64,000 nt of DNA from Tubulanus polymorphus (GCF_964204645.1 NC_134027.1:18898485-18962484); one strand, 5' to 3'; positions 36,901 to 45,983 are shown, counted from the stretch's first letter. The notes: generated by a model from the letters alone, not told the origin. Program-made: numbers and translations.

Positions 36901-38236
36901 TATCAGCCAAAATCGCAAGTCAGCTACAAGCCAATCAGTGTAATGGCAAGCCATGACAACGGCATGTAGAACCCACGTGTTATACAGCCAATTCATTTAC
37001 ATTGGAAGGTCACATGGGATGATCGAAAAGTTTTTTTGTCTCTGATCTAAGCATATTGTATATAAACGTTTCGTCTATACATGCACGACAACATGACTTC
37101 TACCACCGCGTGTTAATTTCGTGGCAATAACTTGAATCAAATCAGTATAAAGTTACTTCTTTTTCAAGTTCTGCTAACACTAATGATTAATGAAGCTGAG
37201 CTGCTTATGTGTTAATGTCCATTTATTAATGGATGAGACATGTTTCTCAGGGATAGTTCACTTACTTTTTGGGGTACATACCTCATAACGGTCTTAACAG
37301 ATTGCCGAAAAATCGCGGACAACAACTGAATATCCGCTATTATTCCAGTTCTGTACCAATTAGATAGATTGGCAAGAAGACTCATTTAGTCCAGTTGAAT
37401 AGGAGAGACAATCCTCCATTTTATGAAATTTCTTGAATTTGAACATTGTCACCATGCCTACGAAATGAAGTTATTTTTCTTGTGGGGTATCAACAACTAA
37501 ATCAGGGTGGCATAGGCATGGTAACAATGTTCAAATTCAAGAAATTTCACAAAATGAGGGATTTACTCTCCTATTCAACTGGACTAAAGGAGTCTTTTTG
37601 CCAATCTATCTAATTGGTGCAGAACTGGAATAATATCGGATATTCAGTTGTTGTCCGCAATTTTTGGCTTTCCGTTAAGACCTAAATGAGGTATGTACCC
37701 CATAAGGTAAGCAAACTATCCCAGAAAAAACAGGTCTCATCCATTAATAAATGGACATTAGACATTTGAAGCCAGATCTTGAAATTTTGATCGAGACATA
37801 TGAAAATTTACAACAATCTCACAATTGGACCGAGATATTTCATCCAAGTCCCACTTATGAAATTCGACTGATGCGTTTGGTACTGGCCAAAAGGCCATAG
37901 TTTTTTTGGCCAACAGGCCACTTTTCTAGCCTCAGATTTTTACCCGTATAACCCAGGATTGGCCTCATTCAATGGATACGATCTTACTAACCAAAAAAAA
38001 TCAGGATTAGTTACATTTTCCGGTCAAGGGGGAGTGAGACATAGGAATTTTATGCATAGGGCTATGTAATGAATAAATTATCCCCGAGTCGATAGACAAA
38101 ACTGCATGTAGTTCTACAATTGCATATATTATTTTACACAATTGAGTGACTTATCGATGAGACAGGTCCACATAAATATTCACCTTTTTTTCAACCTTGT
38201 AGCGTAGTCGACAAGACTGCCGCTTGCTTTTCTTTC
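16370..38236 (-). CDS. GNL3: Nucleostemin-family nucleolar GTPase (GNL3/GNL3L ancestor type), 15 exons found
   Basis: Circularly permuted YlqF/MMR1-type GTPase that shuttles to the nucleolus and supports pre-rRNA processing and proliferation. Exons 5'-3': 38236-38184, 36418-36361, 36286-36207, 34666-34445, 31667-31532, 29832-29729, 25901-25757, 25667-25580, 25351-25240, 23451-23386, 21762-21620, 20993-20857, 17181-17024, 16728-16542, 16455-16370. Phases agree throughout, giving about 590 residues (human 549). Order: basic N-terminus ([17 protein letters not shown]); KDPGVPN box; Lys/Glu-rich coiled coil ([19 protein letters not shown]); DARDP; G4 NKID (split by an intron); G1 [10 protein letters not shown]2 GATPGVTK; G3 DSPG; the [12 protein letters not shown] block; an acidic tract at 17024-17181; a basic Lys/Arg block; and [10 protein letters not shown], matching the human EDDAYDFSTDYV end. 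The first coding exon, probably fewer than ten codons, was not found. The G2 form resembles GNL3L/invertebrate NS1 more than mammalian GNL3, as expected before the vertebrate duplication. Confidence 0.95.
17024..17181 (-). CDS. GNL3: GNL3 acidic-domain exon
   Basis: Acceptor GTACAG then GTTTGAAAAC; donor GAG/GTAAAA. It encodes [16 protein letters not shown], then THGIIDEP, then a run dominated by Asp and Glu. This aligns with the human segment ending SSGLTNGIIEE before its acidic tail. The acidic block follows the GTPase domain and precedes a Lys/Arg-rich C-terminal exon, a charge arrangement typical of nucleolar proteins. Confidence 0.9.
17605..17703 (+). mobile_element. Truncated 5' end of the 154-bp-unit element (copy A)
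   Basis: Begins CTAGGGGTCCAGGGACACCA, shares TGCCCACTTGGGAAGTGG with the other copies, and stops after one degenerate CCCCCCTAGTGACCATATA box. It lies antisense to GNL3 in an intron. Confidence 0.8.
17795..17880 (+). repeat. Possible tRNA-derived SINE fragment
   Basis: AAGTTCGAATCCC resembles a Pol III B-box/T-loop and is preceded by CGCGGGATACTCGCTTTGGGAAAGGC, but no complete cloverleaf or A-box is seen. A similar GCAGGTTCGAATCCCGG word occurs at about 39694. Weak evidence only. Confidence 0.3.
18850..18955 (+). mobile_element. (CAGA)n microsatellite plus terminal hairpin of a HINE-like element
   Basis: About fifteen CAGA units (18851-18911) are followed by GATGGGTTCGTC-TGAC-GACGAAACCCATC, a near-perfect hairpin. 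The order 'simple repeat, short spacer, hairpin, end' is the same as in the 154-bp-unit elements (GGAC-rich repeat, then TAGCCC hairpin). This looks like the 3' end of a second family with the same design. Confidence 0.6.
18955..20250 (+). mobile_element. 154-bp-unit element, copy B (5' truncated)
   Basis: Four tandem ~154 bp units (CCCCCTGG boxes at 19089, 19242, 19397, 19551) are followed by a unique 3' module (TTCCAAAGAATACCCATCAC... GGACGGACGGAC) ending in the hairpin AGCCCGCTGGGACTaaAGTCCCAAGTGGaCT. It lies antisense in a GNL3 intron. Confidence 0.9.
20265..20800 (+). repeat. Diverged relatives of the element's 3' module
   Basis: Contains repeated 'TGG.CCATCTTGGATGACCTA' blocks and a second ending 'AAAAAGTGAACGGAATAGCCCACTGGGGCTATACCCCAAGTGGGTT'-like segment near 20752-20799, clearly related to but older than the 154-bp-unit element end. 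Confidence 0.65.
21904..22460 (+). repeat. Second dispersed family, 'ACAAGAGCACCAAGGGGCAC' start
   Basis: Matches 28111-28600: AACAAGAGCNCCAAGGGGCAC, CTAATTAGCATATCAAGG, TCATCCATCC and AAACCAAATCAACTNAAG occur in the same order. Both copies are in GNL3 introns and antisense to the gene. No coding capacity. Confidence 0.7.
22600..22990 (+). repeat. ~136 bp tandem family (CCAAGATGGC / TGGCCATA units)
   Basis: Two diverged units with 'AGGCTGTATTGTGC' about 135-140 bases apart, then a segment with CACCCCCTGTTGGCCACATGG (22940 onward). The same family has at least three units at 33228-33660, also spaced about 137 bases. Confidence 0.6.
23497..23892 (+). mobile_element. 154-bp-unit element, truncated copy C1
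   Basis: Starts CTAGGGGTCCAGGGACAACA, has two to three core units, and is cut off where a complete copy begins at 23893. Adjacent head-to-tail copies suggest repeated insertion into, or unequal exchange within, the family. Confidence 0.8.
23893..25188 (+). mobile_element. 154-bp-unit element, full-length copy C2
   Basis: Complete: the CTAGGGGTCCAGGGACACCA start with a CCACTTGGGAAGTGG hairpin; four core units (CCCCCTGG-type boxes near 23973, 24127, 24281, 24435); a 3' module with a GGACGAACG simple repeat; and the hairpin end AGCCTGCTGGGACTtaAGTCCCAAGTGGGCT. It lies between GNL3 exons 9 and 10, antisense. Confidence 0.9.
26100..27300. other. GNL3 intron interior, no exon; GC-skewed old repeat debris
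   Basis: Includes a CG-rich stretch at 26140-26340 with CGCAGCACGCAGCGTCTACAC words and a segment (27110-27180) ending GATAAGTGCTCGCACCTTCG that recurs in altered form at about 49280-49310 (GATAAGGGCTCGCACCTTAA). No protein similarity recognised. Confidence 0.4.
27305..27500 (+). repeat. Dispersed CCAATCACATTCG repeat, copy 2 (empty site for the 14.4 kb MITE)
   Basis: Contains CTCGCCATTTTGTGGTTTTC uninterrupted, the same point where the 14363-14720 element is inserted in its paralogous copy. It continues with CCAAAAACAGCCAATCACATTCG and ends where a 20 bp fragment of the 154-bp-unit element start begins (CTAGGGGTCCAGGGACAC, 27504). Confidence 0.75.
27525..28110. other. GNL3 intron segment, low-complexity and repeat debris
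   Basis: 27525-27950 has no recognised content. 27940-28000 carries a short piece of the 154-bp-unit element 3' module (AAAGCATCTTCAAAATTTCCCTC). No exon signals fitting GNL3 are present. Confidence 0.4.
28111..28600 (+). repeat. Second dispersed family, copy 2
   Basis: Starts ACAAGAGCCCCAAGGGGCAC; see the homologous copy at 21904. Internal tandem 'AAATTTAATTGGATTTG' motifs are shared. Confidence 0.7.
29003..29257 (+). mobile_element. 154-bp-unit element, 3' end only (copy E)
   Basis: Retains only the last ~255 bases: GCTGATTTTGGCGAACAACA, the GGACGGACGACGG simple repeat and the terminal AGCCCGCTGGGACTtaAGTCCCAAGTGGGCT hairpin. Antisense to GNL3. Confidence 0.85.
29900..31390. other. GNL3 intron between exons 5 and 6 (numbered from those found), no exon
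   Basis: AT-rich with an unassigned 'CATTTAAGTCGGCC'-type spacer to its left. No splice-bounded frame similar to GNL3. Small + strand frames near 30747-31122 are unrecognised. Confidence 0.4.
31964..33225 (+). mobile_element. 154-bp-unit element, full-length copy F
   Basis: Best-preserved copy. Start CTAGGGGTCCAGGGACACCA; four units with boxes at 32044, 32197, 32351 and 32505 (period 153-154); then ACGAATGAGTACTGGTGACA, the CCAAAGAATACCCATCACAA module, a GGACGGACGACGGACGAAAA simple repeat and the hairpin end. Antisense to GNL3. Confidence 0.92.
33228..33660 (+). repeat. ~137 bp tandem units (ATGCATCAAGAATTG family)
   Basis: Units begin near 33230, 33366 and 33506, each with CATCAAGAATTGNAGGC, AAATTCAAGATGGC and TGGCGGCCATA-like words. 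They abut the end of copy F. Related to 22600-22860. Confidence 0.65.
35390..35960 (+). repeat. Unclassified repeat-like intron segment ending in a GGACAGACAACGAC tract
   Basis: The phrasing (AAATTTGGTAAGGATCTGTTAAATA, then GGATGGACAGACAACGACAA near 35935) resembles the 3' modules of the other elements, but I found no second copy in the window. Confidence 0.35.
37211..37760. mobile_element. Palindromic (foldback) MITE, copy 1
   Basis: Two ~265 bp arms are reverse complements: TTAATGTCCATTTATTAATGG...TGGGGTACATACCTCAT...TTGTCACCATGCCTACG and its inverse from about 37505 on, with a short AAGTTATTTTTCTTGTGGGG loop. The same family occurs at 44043-44596. Located in GNL3 intron 1/2. No coding capacity. 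Confidence 0.9.
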
Positions 38237-38289
38237 CTACAATCAAACAAATGAATACATATATTGAAATTTGTCATCTCTGTGCAGAA

Positions 38290-38370
38290 GCCCTTACAAA
38301 ATGTTTAAAAGTGCTGATTTCTGCGAACAACAATGTCAGCCAGTTGGCCATTTTGATTCTGACCGGGCTT
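38290..38370 (+). mobile_element. Fragment of 154-bp-unit element 3' module
   Basis: AAAAGTGCTGATTTCTGCGAACAACAATG through TTTTGATTCTGACCGGGC matches the 3' module of copies B, C2, E and F. Both ends are lost. Confidence 0.7.
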
Positions 38371-38538
38371 AAAAGTAACAAAAATAGTTGAAAACAAGAA
38401 AAGAAATTAACTGAATATGGACTTGAGTAATAGACTTTAATAATAATATAATATAATAATATGGACTTTCCTAAGAGTGTATTTTTAATCAGCATCAAAA
38501 TTTGGTAGTCTAAATTAGAGATTATAAGCGGAACAAAT

Positions 38539-39475
38539 GAACTAGGGGCCCAGGGACACCATGCCCACTTGGGAAGTGGTTTCAAATGCTCAACAATCTA
38601 ACAATTTCAATATTCAACATCCCCTGGTGACCATAGACAAAAACCAATGACCTTGAAACTCACCACAATCATAAAACATGTCAGCAGCTACGATTTTGTG
38701 ATTGATTGTGACGTGAACAAAATATGCCTCGTTACCAATTTAATATGGAAATACTAAAGTATTCTACTATTCAACGCCTCCTGGTGACCATATTCTAAAC
38801 CCAATAACCTTGTAACTCACCATAATCATAGAACATATCATGAACTACAACTTTGCAATTGATCGCGGTAACAAAATATGCCTAGGTACCAATATAATAA
38901 GGAAATACTAGGTTATTCTACCATTCAATGCCCCCTGGTGACCATATAGAATAACTAATTCCCTTAAAACTCACCACAATCATAGACGATGTCATGAGCT
39001 ACAACTTTACAATTGATCGTGGTAACAAAATATGTATTGGTACAAATATTATATAGAAATACTAAGATATTGTATTATTCAACGCCCCCTGGTGGCCATA
39101 GGCCCTATACAAAAACCAATGAACTTGAAACTCACCACAATCATAGAACACGTTATAAGCTACAACTTTCTAATTCATTGTTGTAACAAAACATGCTTAG
39201 GTATCAATATAATGTCGAAAAACTTTTTCCCACCTACGAATGAGTACTAATGACACCAAGATGGCCGCCAGGGGGCGGGGTTCAAATATATATGAAAGAT
39301 CAAGGTAATTGATCAAGACGTCTTCAAAATTTCCCTCAAAGAGTTCAAAAACGTGTAAAAAGTGCTAATTTTGACGAACAACAATGGCTGCCAGTCGGCC
39401 ATCTTGATTCTGACAGGGCCAGTTTTTGGGCTGAAGATGTGTCTAGGGTAGATACATGCATAAACCAAATATCAA
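38539..39475 (+). mobile_element. 154-bp-unit element, copy G (3' truncated, internal deletion)
   Basis: Start CTAGGGGCCCAGGGACACCA; four units (boxes near 38620, 38776, 38940, 39084). A deletion joins GATGGCCGCCA to GGGGGCGGGG at 39261-39280. The sequence stops within the 3' module before the hairpin. Confidence 0.85.
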
Positions 39476-39693
39476 ACATCACGCTAAAATCCGGCAGCGA
39501 AATAACTAAAATCCGGCAACTTTTGGATCGGGTGATTTCAGAATTTATTCATTTTGTGATATTTAGAACAAGATTCGGTTGTTGAATAGTTTAACCATGA
39601 ACCGCGTTGATCGAACGAGTTGAAAATAGCTGAAATTCCTTTAGCAACAGAAGTGAATTCAAAATAACAAACAACGCCCGCTGGTTCGGCGCC

Positions 39694-39969
39694 GCAGGTT
39701 CGAATCCCGGAGAATTGTGCTCGCGCGCGGAGCAGTCAATCCCAAGCCACGGCACTGAAGAAACGTTTATTTCATATGATTTTTATGACCCTAAAACTGC
39801 GCTTAGAGATGCGTTAGAGTCGTGCGATTTACTCAAAATTTCACGGCAGTGTGGCGGCCCGCTGATCGGCAACATCGCGGTCGGCAAAAACATTAGTCTC
39901 CGCCCATTCTTTCAGGAAATAAGGAATTCGGTGCCGCTGGCCACGTGCACTGTTTATTTTGAGCCGTAG
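39694..39969 (+). other. Unrecognised GC-rich open frame after a tRNA-like GGTTCGAATCCC word
   Basis: From about 39715 to the TAG at 39967-39969 an 84-codon frame is open, with G+C-rich codon use unlike its AT-rich surroundings (PLIGNIAVGKNISLRPFFQE, then VPLATCTVYFEP at the end). It starts directly after GCAGGTTCGAATCCCGG, which resembles either a Pol III B-box or a splice acceptor plus exon. I do not recognise the protein. It could be a transposon fragment or a terminal exon. Confidence 0.25.
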
Positions 39970-40152
39970 ATTCACGGTACTCGATATTCCCGGAAGATCA
40001 GAAACAAATAAATATTTTTCGCAGGAGAAATCAATTTTTGTATTGACATATGAATTTTCCTGCTGTATTTGATTCGATTTTTTTCTGGCAGAAAAAAATT
40101 TTCCGATTGATGTTTGAAAGGGTTCCATTTTTCCTCACGGTACCATAATTAA

Positions 40153-40440
40153 ATAAATTGCCCATGGGCAAAGTGTGGTTTACCTTGAAAGCTAGAGGTT
40201 GTTTGGGGTAAGGGCATTGCTTGAAAAATCTTTTTAATTCGTGATTTCAAAGTTCTACAAGTTTAAATATTGTATTTTATCTATCTTAAAGGATTATTTT
40301 GTAGTCAAATAAGACTAAAGATATACATTTGTTTAGGTCCACATCCAAAATTTCGGAGGGTACAGGTAGGCGCGGCATGGAAACTATATTATATTTTCAA
40401 AGAAATATTTTTCATAATATGAAAAAATATACAAATAAAA
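40153..40440 (+). repeat. Left arm of a long-range ~290 bp inverted repeat
   Basis: TTGCCCATGGGCAAAGTGTG, GGTTGTTTGGGGTAAGGGC, TCTTAAAGGATTATTTTGTAG and GGGTACAGGTAGGCGCGGCA recur in reverse complement at 47165-47453. Both arms end at the same ATTGCCCATGGGCAA palindrome. Confidence 0.85.
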
Positions 40441-40929
40441 TTCATATGATGTCACATATCAGAGGGTGGCTGAATGTATGGCCGCGGAAGCTAAAATATC
40501 GGTGCAGTAATAAATTGGCGTATTAGATCGTTTTAAATCCTGGAATTTACCACTACAATATACAGACCTCGACCTATACCTATAGTTTGCTGCTTAGTAT
40601 TTTCAGGTCACAAGAAATTACAATTTATTACAAATTCAATCGAACAGAAAATACAGCGCTCTTCTGTTGATGAAATGTCAAACGCGCCAGCAAGCAGCTT
40701 TACAGTATCACTATAGTAGCGTATACTGTACGAGCGTGTGTTTGTGTGCAACAGTCTATAGCACTCTGCGCGCACGTGGAGGCCTCGTGTAGTGAACGTT
40801 CGCTTACATTTCAATGTCAATCAAAACAATCACCCGGTATTAAAATGAAACAATACCTATGGCGGATAATAATTACATTCTCACCAGCAATGAGCATTTG
40901 AAATTCGCAAGTATACGGCACCTAGTCCA

Positions 40930-41110
40930 ATGAAACGTTCCCCATTCTATGGCTTTCCCCTAATTATTTTAGTATGGTAGCGCCGGAATTCCCCGTATAT
41001 CCCAAAAACAGCCAATCACATTCGCTCGTAGATACGACGCCCCCCCCCCCGATCGAGGTCATTGCAATTTTATACGCGAGAGCTAAGAATTTTCCCACCA
41101 AAACAGTTTT
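40930..41110 (+). repeat. Dispersed CCAATCACATTCG repeat, copy 3, adjoining a retroelement frame
   Basis: Same family as 14729 and 27305: TTCCCCGTATATCCC, AAAACAGCCAATCACATTCG and ATACGCGAGAGCTAAGAATT. A pure C run (41038-41050) lies inside. The retroelement-like frame starts 20 bases after the block. Confidence 0.7.
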
Positions 41111-41129
41111 TCGTCGGATTTAAACAGAG

Positions 41130-42600
41130 TTGACCATGTCATCGACGGAGGTTCGTCATGTCTTCAATCGCATCTATTATACATCGTTTAACCCCAGAAC
41201 CAATGAAAAAAATGCTCACATAAAAAAACGTACTGCGATTTTACATGAATTGGCTCAATGCCAACTTCATATCGCTGACAAAGGTAAACCAAAAAAGGAA
41301 GCAGCTAAGCCTTTGGCGTCTTCGTCCGGGAAATCGGTTTTGATTTCGGTACAGGACGGTGCTAACCGCTCGGCTTCAGTTTCGAAAGAAACCTCCCTTT
41401 TGGGAAGGTCCCCTCCGGACATGTGACCCAAGAAAGGTCAGGAGCAGCACATTACCCCGGCAGTGCTTCATCTAGCATTAAAAAAGGGCAGGGTGCTGAC
41501 TTCAAATAAGGGCATTTTTGTGCGTGATTCCATCGGAGCAAGGGCACATAATAACGCGCTCACGTCTGTTTTAGGGGCAAACTGCAATGTTCCCTATTGC
41601 ATAGAATCGAGGTACCCTCTACTACGATTGAGGACTAGAAACTAAGTTTAACTCTGATTTTGCCATGAGTGACACACTTGACCACAGTACATCCTTACAC
41701 CTATGCCTGTCAATGAACAAAAGTTAATCTAGATAGGGCTTTCAAAATGATTTGGAAAACCAGTTGCAGACAAAAGCCATCTCAGGTAGCAAATACAGCG
41801 AAAAAGAGCCAGCAATAGTGTATAGGCCTACATGAAATTGCATATTTTTAATCTTAGAAATATCAAATTAATTGGTTTAAATTGATAGTGTTAGTGATTG
41901 GCAAGTAACTGTTGATAATTGTTAAGCAGCCAGCTTCAGAACACATTATTGCTATTAGGCTACTCAAACTAATTGTCTGTGCGAGTCTCTCTGTGAGTTC
42001 ACCGAACAAAGTTTTTCACCTTGTATGTATAAAATTCGTCTAATAGTCTAGATAAAATGATCCAGAGTATCACGATGTGTTCAAAAATCGAATATACACT
42101 ACCAGCTTTACAACGGCAGTGATTGGCAGTAGTTTGGAAGTCAGCCAATTTCCTGGAAACTTAAACTAGGCCACGCGTCTGAGGCACGTTTTCACACGAT
42201 GCACACTGACTGCAGTACATTTGAATATAACCACTGATCACATGAGCTACTATCGTTGATATCATACGAGATATTTCATAGCCGTCGCAGAAAACTTACT
42301 AACAGTCGGATGCGTCGGCTTATTTTGAAAGCCCTTACTCATTACTCGTGACTGACAAGGGCAGGATGGCGGACCTACGGCAAGTGATGAGGGCACAAGG
42401 GCGAGCATGGGACACGAAGGGCACAAGGGCGGCTATTTTCGGGGGCGGGGCGGACCACCTTCTATTTTTGGCTAGATGAAGCACTGCCCGGCGATCCAGG
42501 AGCTAATAAAAAAGCGACGCGTTCGGGGTCATCACTCTCGGGGTTGGTATTCCAGGATCTTCACCGTTCCCAAGGCTTCCGGCGGCCTTGGGGTATGGGA
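41130..42600 (+). pseudogene. Degraded YR-retrotransposon-like (DIRS/Ngaro type) reading frame, interrupted
   Basis: A frame opens at ATG 41130 (KKRTAILHELAQCQLHIAD, Lys/Ser-rich, gag-like) and hits a TGA at 41424. It continues in the same frame to 41460, is interrupted by a 1,026 bp TIR element, and resumes at 42492 with AIQELIKKRRVRG then GWYSRIFTVPKASGG before a stop. The YSR-F-VPK--GG pattern is what begins the reverse transcriptase of DIRS-like elements. No integrase, RNase H or recombinase remains. Classification rests on one short motif. Confidence 0.5.
41461..42486. mobile_element. 1.03 kb TIR element inserted in the retroelement, 5 bp duplication
   Basis: Both ends carry the 16 bp inverted repeat CAGTGCTTCATCTAGC. 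The flanking direct repeat is CCCGG (41456-41460 and 42487-42491). The interior has no recognised transposase. The TIR head resembles hAT; a GC-rich 5 bp duplication would suit hAT5 or Transib. Confidence 0.8.
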
Positions 42601-43567
42601 ACCTTAGAGTAACTTAGAGACTAGGATGACCCGGTGCGGTGGCGTCCGTCACTTAGTGTCTGTAGGGATACTACTGGCATACTGGTATCGTCCAACCATT
42701 ATCAAATTGTGACCAGTCCCTGTGTGATGAAGCACTGTAATTCCGACCTAAGGTGGGCAGTATGCCGCTAATATAACGGCTAAATTCCACATTTATACTC
42801 ACTGTGCATTTGAGCGACCATGTTGCGATTTGTTGCATGCGGATGTAGTTTTTCACTGCGGTGACATTCCGTGGCAGCTTTGGTTTCGTCAGGGGCACGT
42901 CATAAAAGCGGGCGCGCGTCCGGAACGCGTTCTCAGAACGAATCACCACCCGTCCATTAACCTTTTTCAAATGATATTTGCGAAATTATTTTTCAATCAA
43001 AAGATGTGGCAAAAATTGCCATAAAAAGCACCTGTTCAAAATGAATTGGTATCGTTTCGTCTCAATATGATAAAGTCTTTACTTTGGATAAATTGTTTCC
43101 TGGTCGATGAGTGACCATTACTGCGGAGTCTCGAGTATTAGTTATTGTTCTCGGTTGTTTTCTCATCTTTGTACAAGCTTGGGTGTATATTTCGTTGCTT
43201 ATCATTCGTAATATCGGATAATTCATGCCCTCTGAACATATAGAATAGGGTCAAGGTAAGCATATGATACTGTTTTAATAAGTCATTTTATTGAGTGGAA
43301 AAATGTCAAGGTGAGAGTAAGGCGTAACGTTTGCTTCCAAAATCAAATCGAATCCCACACACATTCACTTCGATTCACACACACACACAACACACACAGG
43401 CGCTCGCCGATGGGCTTGGGATACAGTTGCTGGGGTTTGATAGTGTATTTGTGTTTTGAGTGGTTATTCTGCAATAGATCCGAGAAAAAACGTCTTGGTA
43501 GTGATAGTGATACGTTTGAAAAGATAGTGGCCGCTGGCTCCACACATATGGCGACCTCACAAAACAC

Positions 43568-43987
43568 CGGTCATCCTTATTACCGAGATGACGTATTTTA
43601 CCGAGATCAACCGAGAAATATAACATATTTATTTATTCCTTATCGATTTTAACACTTGAAATCATATTATATCAGTAATAAATGCCTGCTGGAGTCATAT
43701 TTTACATACTTTGTCGGATATTTTTGTAGAAAAATAACTTCCGAGATGAGATCTTTGATCAATCAAATTCAATGAAATTTTATACTAACTGAGATTACGT
43801 ATTTGAAGTCAAAATTTTTACAAAATATCGGGAAAAATATGACTCAAGAAGGTATTTATTAGTGATATAATATGATTTCAAATGTTAAAATCGATAAGGA
43901 ATAAATAAATATGTTATATTTCATTTCATCTCAGTTGATCTTGGTTCATCTCGGTAAATTATGTCATCTCGGTAATAAGGATGACCC
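43568..43987. mobile_element. Palindromic MITE with exact 8 bp target duplication
   Basis: The arms start GGTCATCCTTATTACCGAGA and run about 200 bases each as reverse complements. The flanks CAAAACAC (43560-43567) and CAAAACAC (43988-43995) are identical. An 8 bp duplication suggests hAT-type mobilisation. No coding capacity. Confidence 0.88.
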
Positions 43988-44042
43988 CAAAACACGAACT
44001 TCGTTTTTCAATCTAAAATTAAATCTTTTATTTTATATGACA

Positions 44043-44596
44043 CTTACTAATGTCTATTTATTAATTGATGAGACCTGTTTTTCTTGGATATTTTGCTTAC
44101 TTTTTGGGGTACATACCTCATTTATGTCTTAACAGAATGCCAAAAATCGCGGACAACAACTGAATATCCGATATATTTCCAGATCTGTACCAATTAGATG
44201 GATTGGCAAAAAGACTCCTTAAGTCCAATTGAATGAGAGAGAAAATCCTCCATTTTGTCAAATTTCTTGAATTTTTACATTGTCACCATGCCTACGAAAT
44301 GAAGTTATTTTTCTTGTGGGGTCTCAACAACTAAATCAGGGTGGCGTAGGCATGGTAACAATGTTCAAATCCAAGAAATTTGACAAAATGGAGGATTTTC
44401 TCTCTCATTCAACTGGACTTAAGGAGTCTTTTAGCCAATCCATCTAATTGGTACAGAACTGGAAATATATCGGATATTCAGTTGTTGTCCGCGATTTTTG
44501 GCATTATGTTAAGACATAAATGAGGTATGTACCCCAAAAAGTGAGCAAAATATCCAAGAAAAACAGGTCTCATCAATTAATAAATAGACATTAGTG
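44043..44596. mobile_element. Palindromic MITE, copy 2 of the 37.2 kb family
   Basis: ACTAATGTCTATTTATTAAT at the left is mirrored at the right, with the same TTGTCACCATGCCTACG and AAGTTATTTTTCTTGTGGGG centre as copy 1. The flanks ATATGACA (44035-44042) and ATATGACA (44597-44604) form an 8 bp direct repeat. Confidence 0.88.
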
Positions 44597-44859
44597 ATAT
44601 GACAGTTATATAGCCTATCCTATTATTCCATCCCACTGTGAGACACTATCAATTTGTGAAACATCTTTAGTAATATAAAAGAAAACGTAGTTGACGAAGC
44701 GTGAGCGTAGCCTATAGGAAATACTTTACAGACCCTTTTTCAAGAGCAAATTTCGTCAGCTTAGGACCCATAATAAGCGACGAATCATCAGGAATTGAAA
44801 GGTTTAGGCTCTTAAAATTCAAATACTGAAGACCGCATGATTTTATTTCATGTCGGGGC

Positions 44860-44960
44860 TGAGCGATCGCTGCCGGAAAAGTGGATGTTTAAGTTTTGCG
44901 TTGAAGCGAGCAATACAAAATGGCGGGCGGCACTTGTTATTGAATGACGATGCGCCGTGC
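44860..44960. promoter_or_regulatory. CpG-richer patch with ETS- and YY1-like words
   Basis: Contains GCCGGAAAAGT (ETS-like) and ACAAAATGGCGGGCGGCA (YY1-like) within 70 bases, in the gap between the GNL3 and PBRM1 5' exons. It could be an alternative promoter for the unlocated GNL3 first exon. This is motif reading only. Confidence 0.25.
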
Positions 44961-45983
44961 TGCTCGCGGTGAGATCAATATTTAACAATTATTCATTGGT
45001 CTAGCGGTGAATTATTGTATTTATACTCCGATTCATTATTATTTCTCACTATATTTCTGAATTAGGGCCGATTTTGCGAAATGATCTGTAAAAAAGTTTT
45101 TTGCGCGTGGACCGCCACTACGTTCCCGTGAGTAAAGCGGCTGTTGAAAAAGGGAGGCATATAATGGGATGAATTGAGGCTTGTGATGGGCACAAAATAG
45201 AGGCGCGTGATGGGACAGTGAGGCTCCCGAGGGGATTTTTCCAAAAGCAGCAAAATTGAATTATGTACAAAATATTGTTGCAATCTAGCTCAAAACAAAA
45301 CAAATGGATTATTATTTAGTTATTATGATTAGTATTATTACTATTGCTTGGTTTATGTTTCTTAACTGATTGATTTTATTTTGATATCCTCAATATATAT
45401 CAAATTTCGGAGTTTTGAGCTAGGCCAAGCCTGATTTTCTGCTATTCTTTATTAAAATTCATTTCACAAATAATAATATTTATATTTAGTGTATTTAAAT
45501 CAATTTGCAATATAGACCTGCCTTGACAATCATGTTTGATTCATTTTAATAATTATGTGGTGAAAAAAATAATTTCACCTGAAATCATATCAATATTTCT
45601 CGATATTTCACTATTTTTATTGTCGTTACCATGGAAACCAAATAATAATAATCTATATAATAATAGATATTCCTAGATAATCTTAGGGCAAACATAAAGT
45701 ATTGATAACTAGTTATTCTATCCATTTCATACATCATAACTTTTGATCTAACATCGATATTTTCATTATTTTACCATTTTTCGGCTGGTTTCCATGGAAA
45801 CCATAGGCATTTGGGATCAGATATACATTTTGGGTCTTTCAACCTTACCTGAAAGTGCTATGAGTGTATTGCTCTTTAAATTTTTAGTCTATCTCTTTTA
45901 GTTTAAGAGATATTGAAGTTTGTTTGAAATATTGCCTTCTTAGATCACAGTTTTTGTGTATCGAAACATGAAGACACTTTTCT

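Noticed and set aside
39680-39720. tRNA gene at GGTTCGAATCCCGG
   Set aside because: Only a T-arm-like word; no D-arm, anticodon arm or acceptor stem around it.
42671-42970. 99-codon - strand frame as the GNL3 first exon (begins with MKK)
   Set aside because: The phase does not fit exon 2, which needs a single leading base, and the frame shows no nucleostemin similarity.
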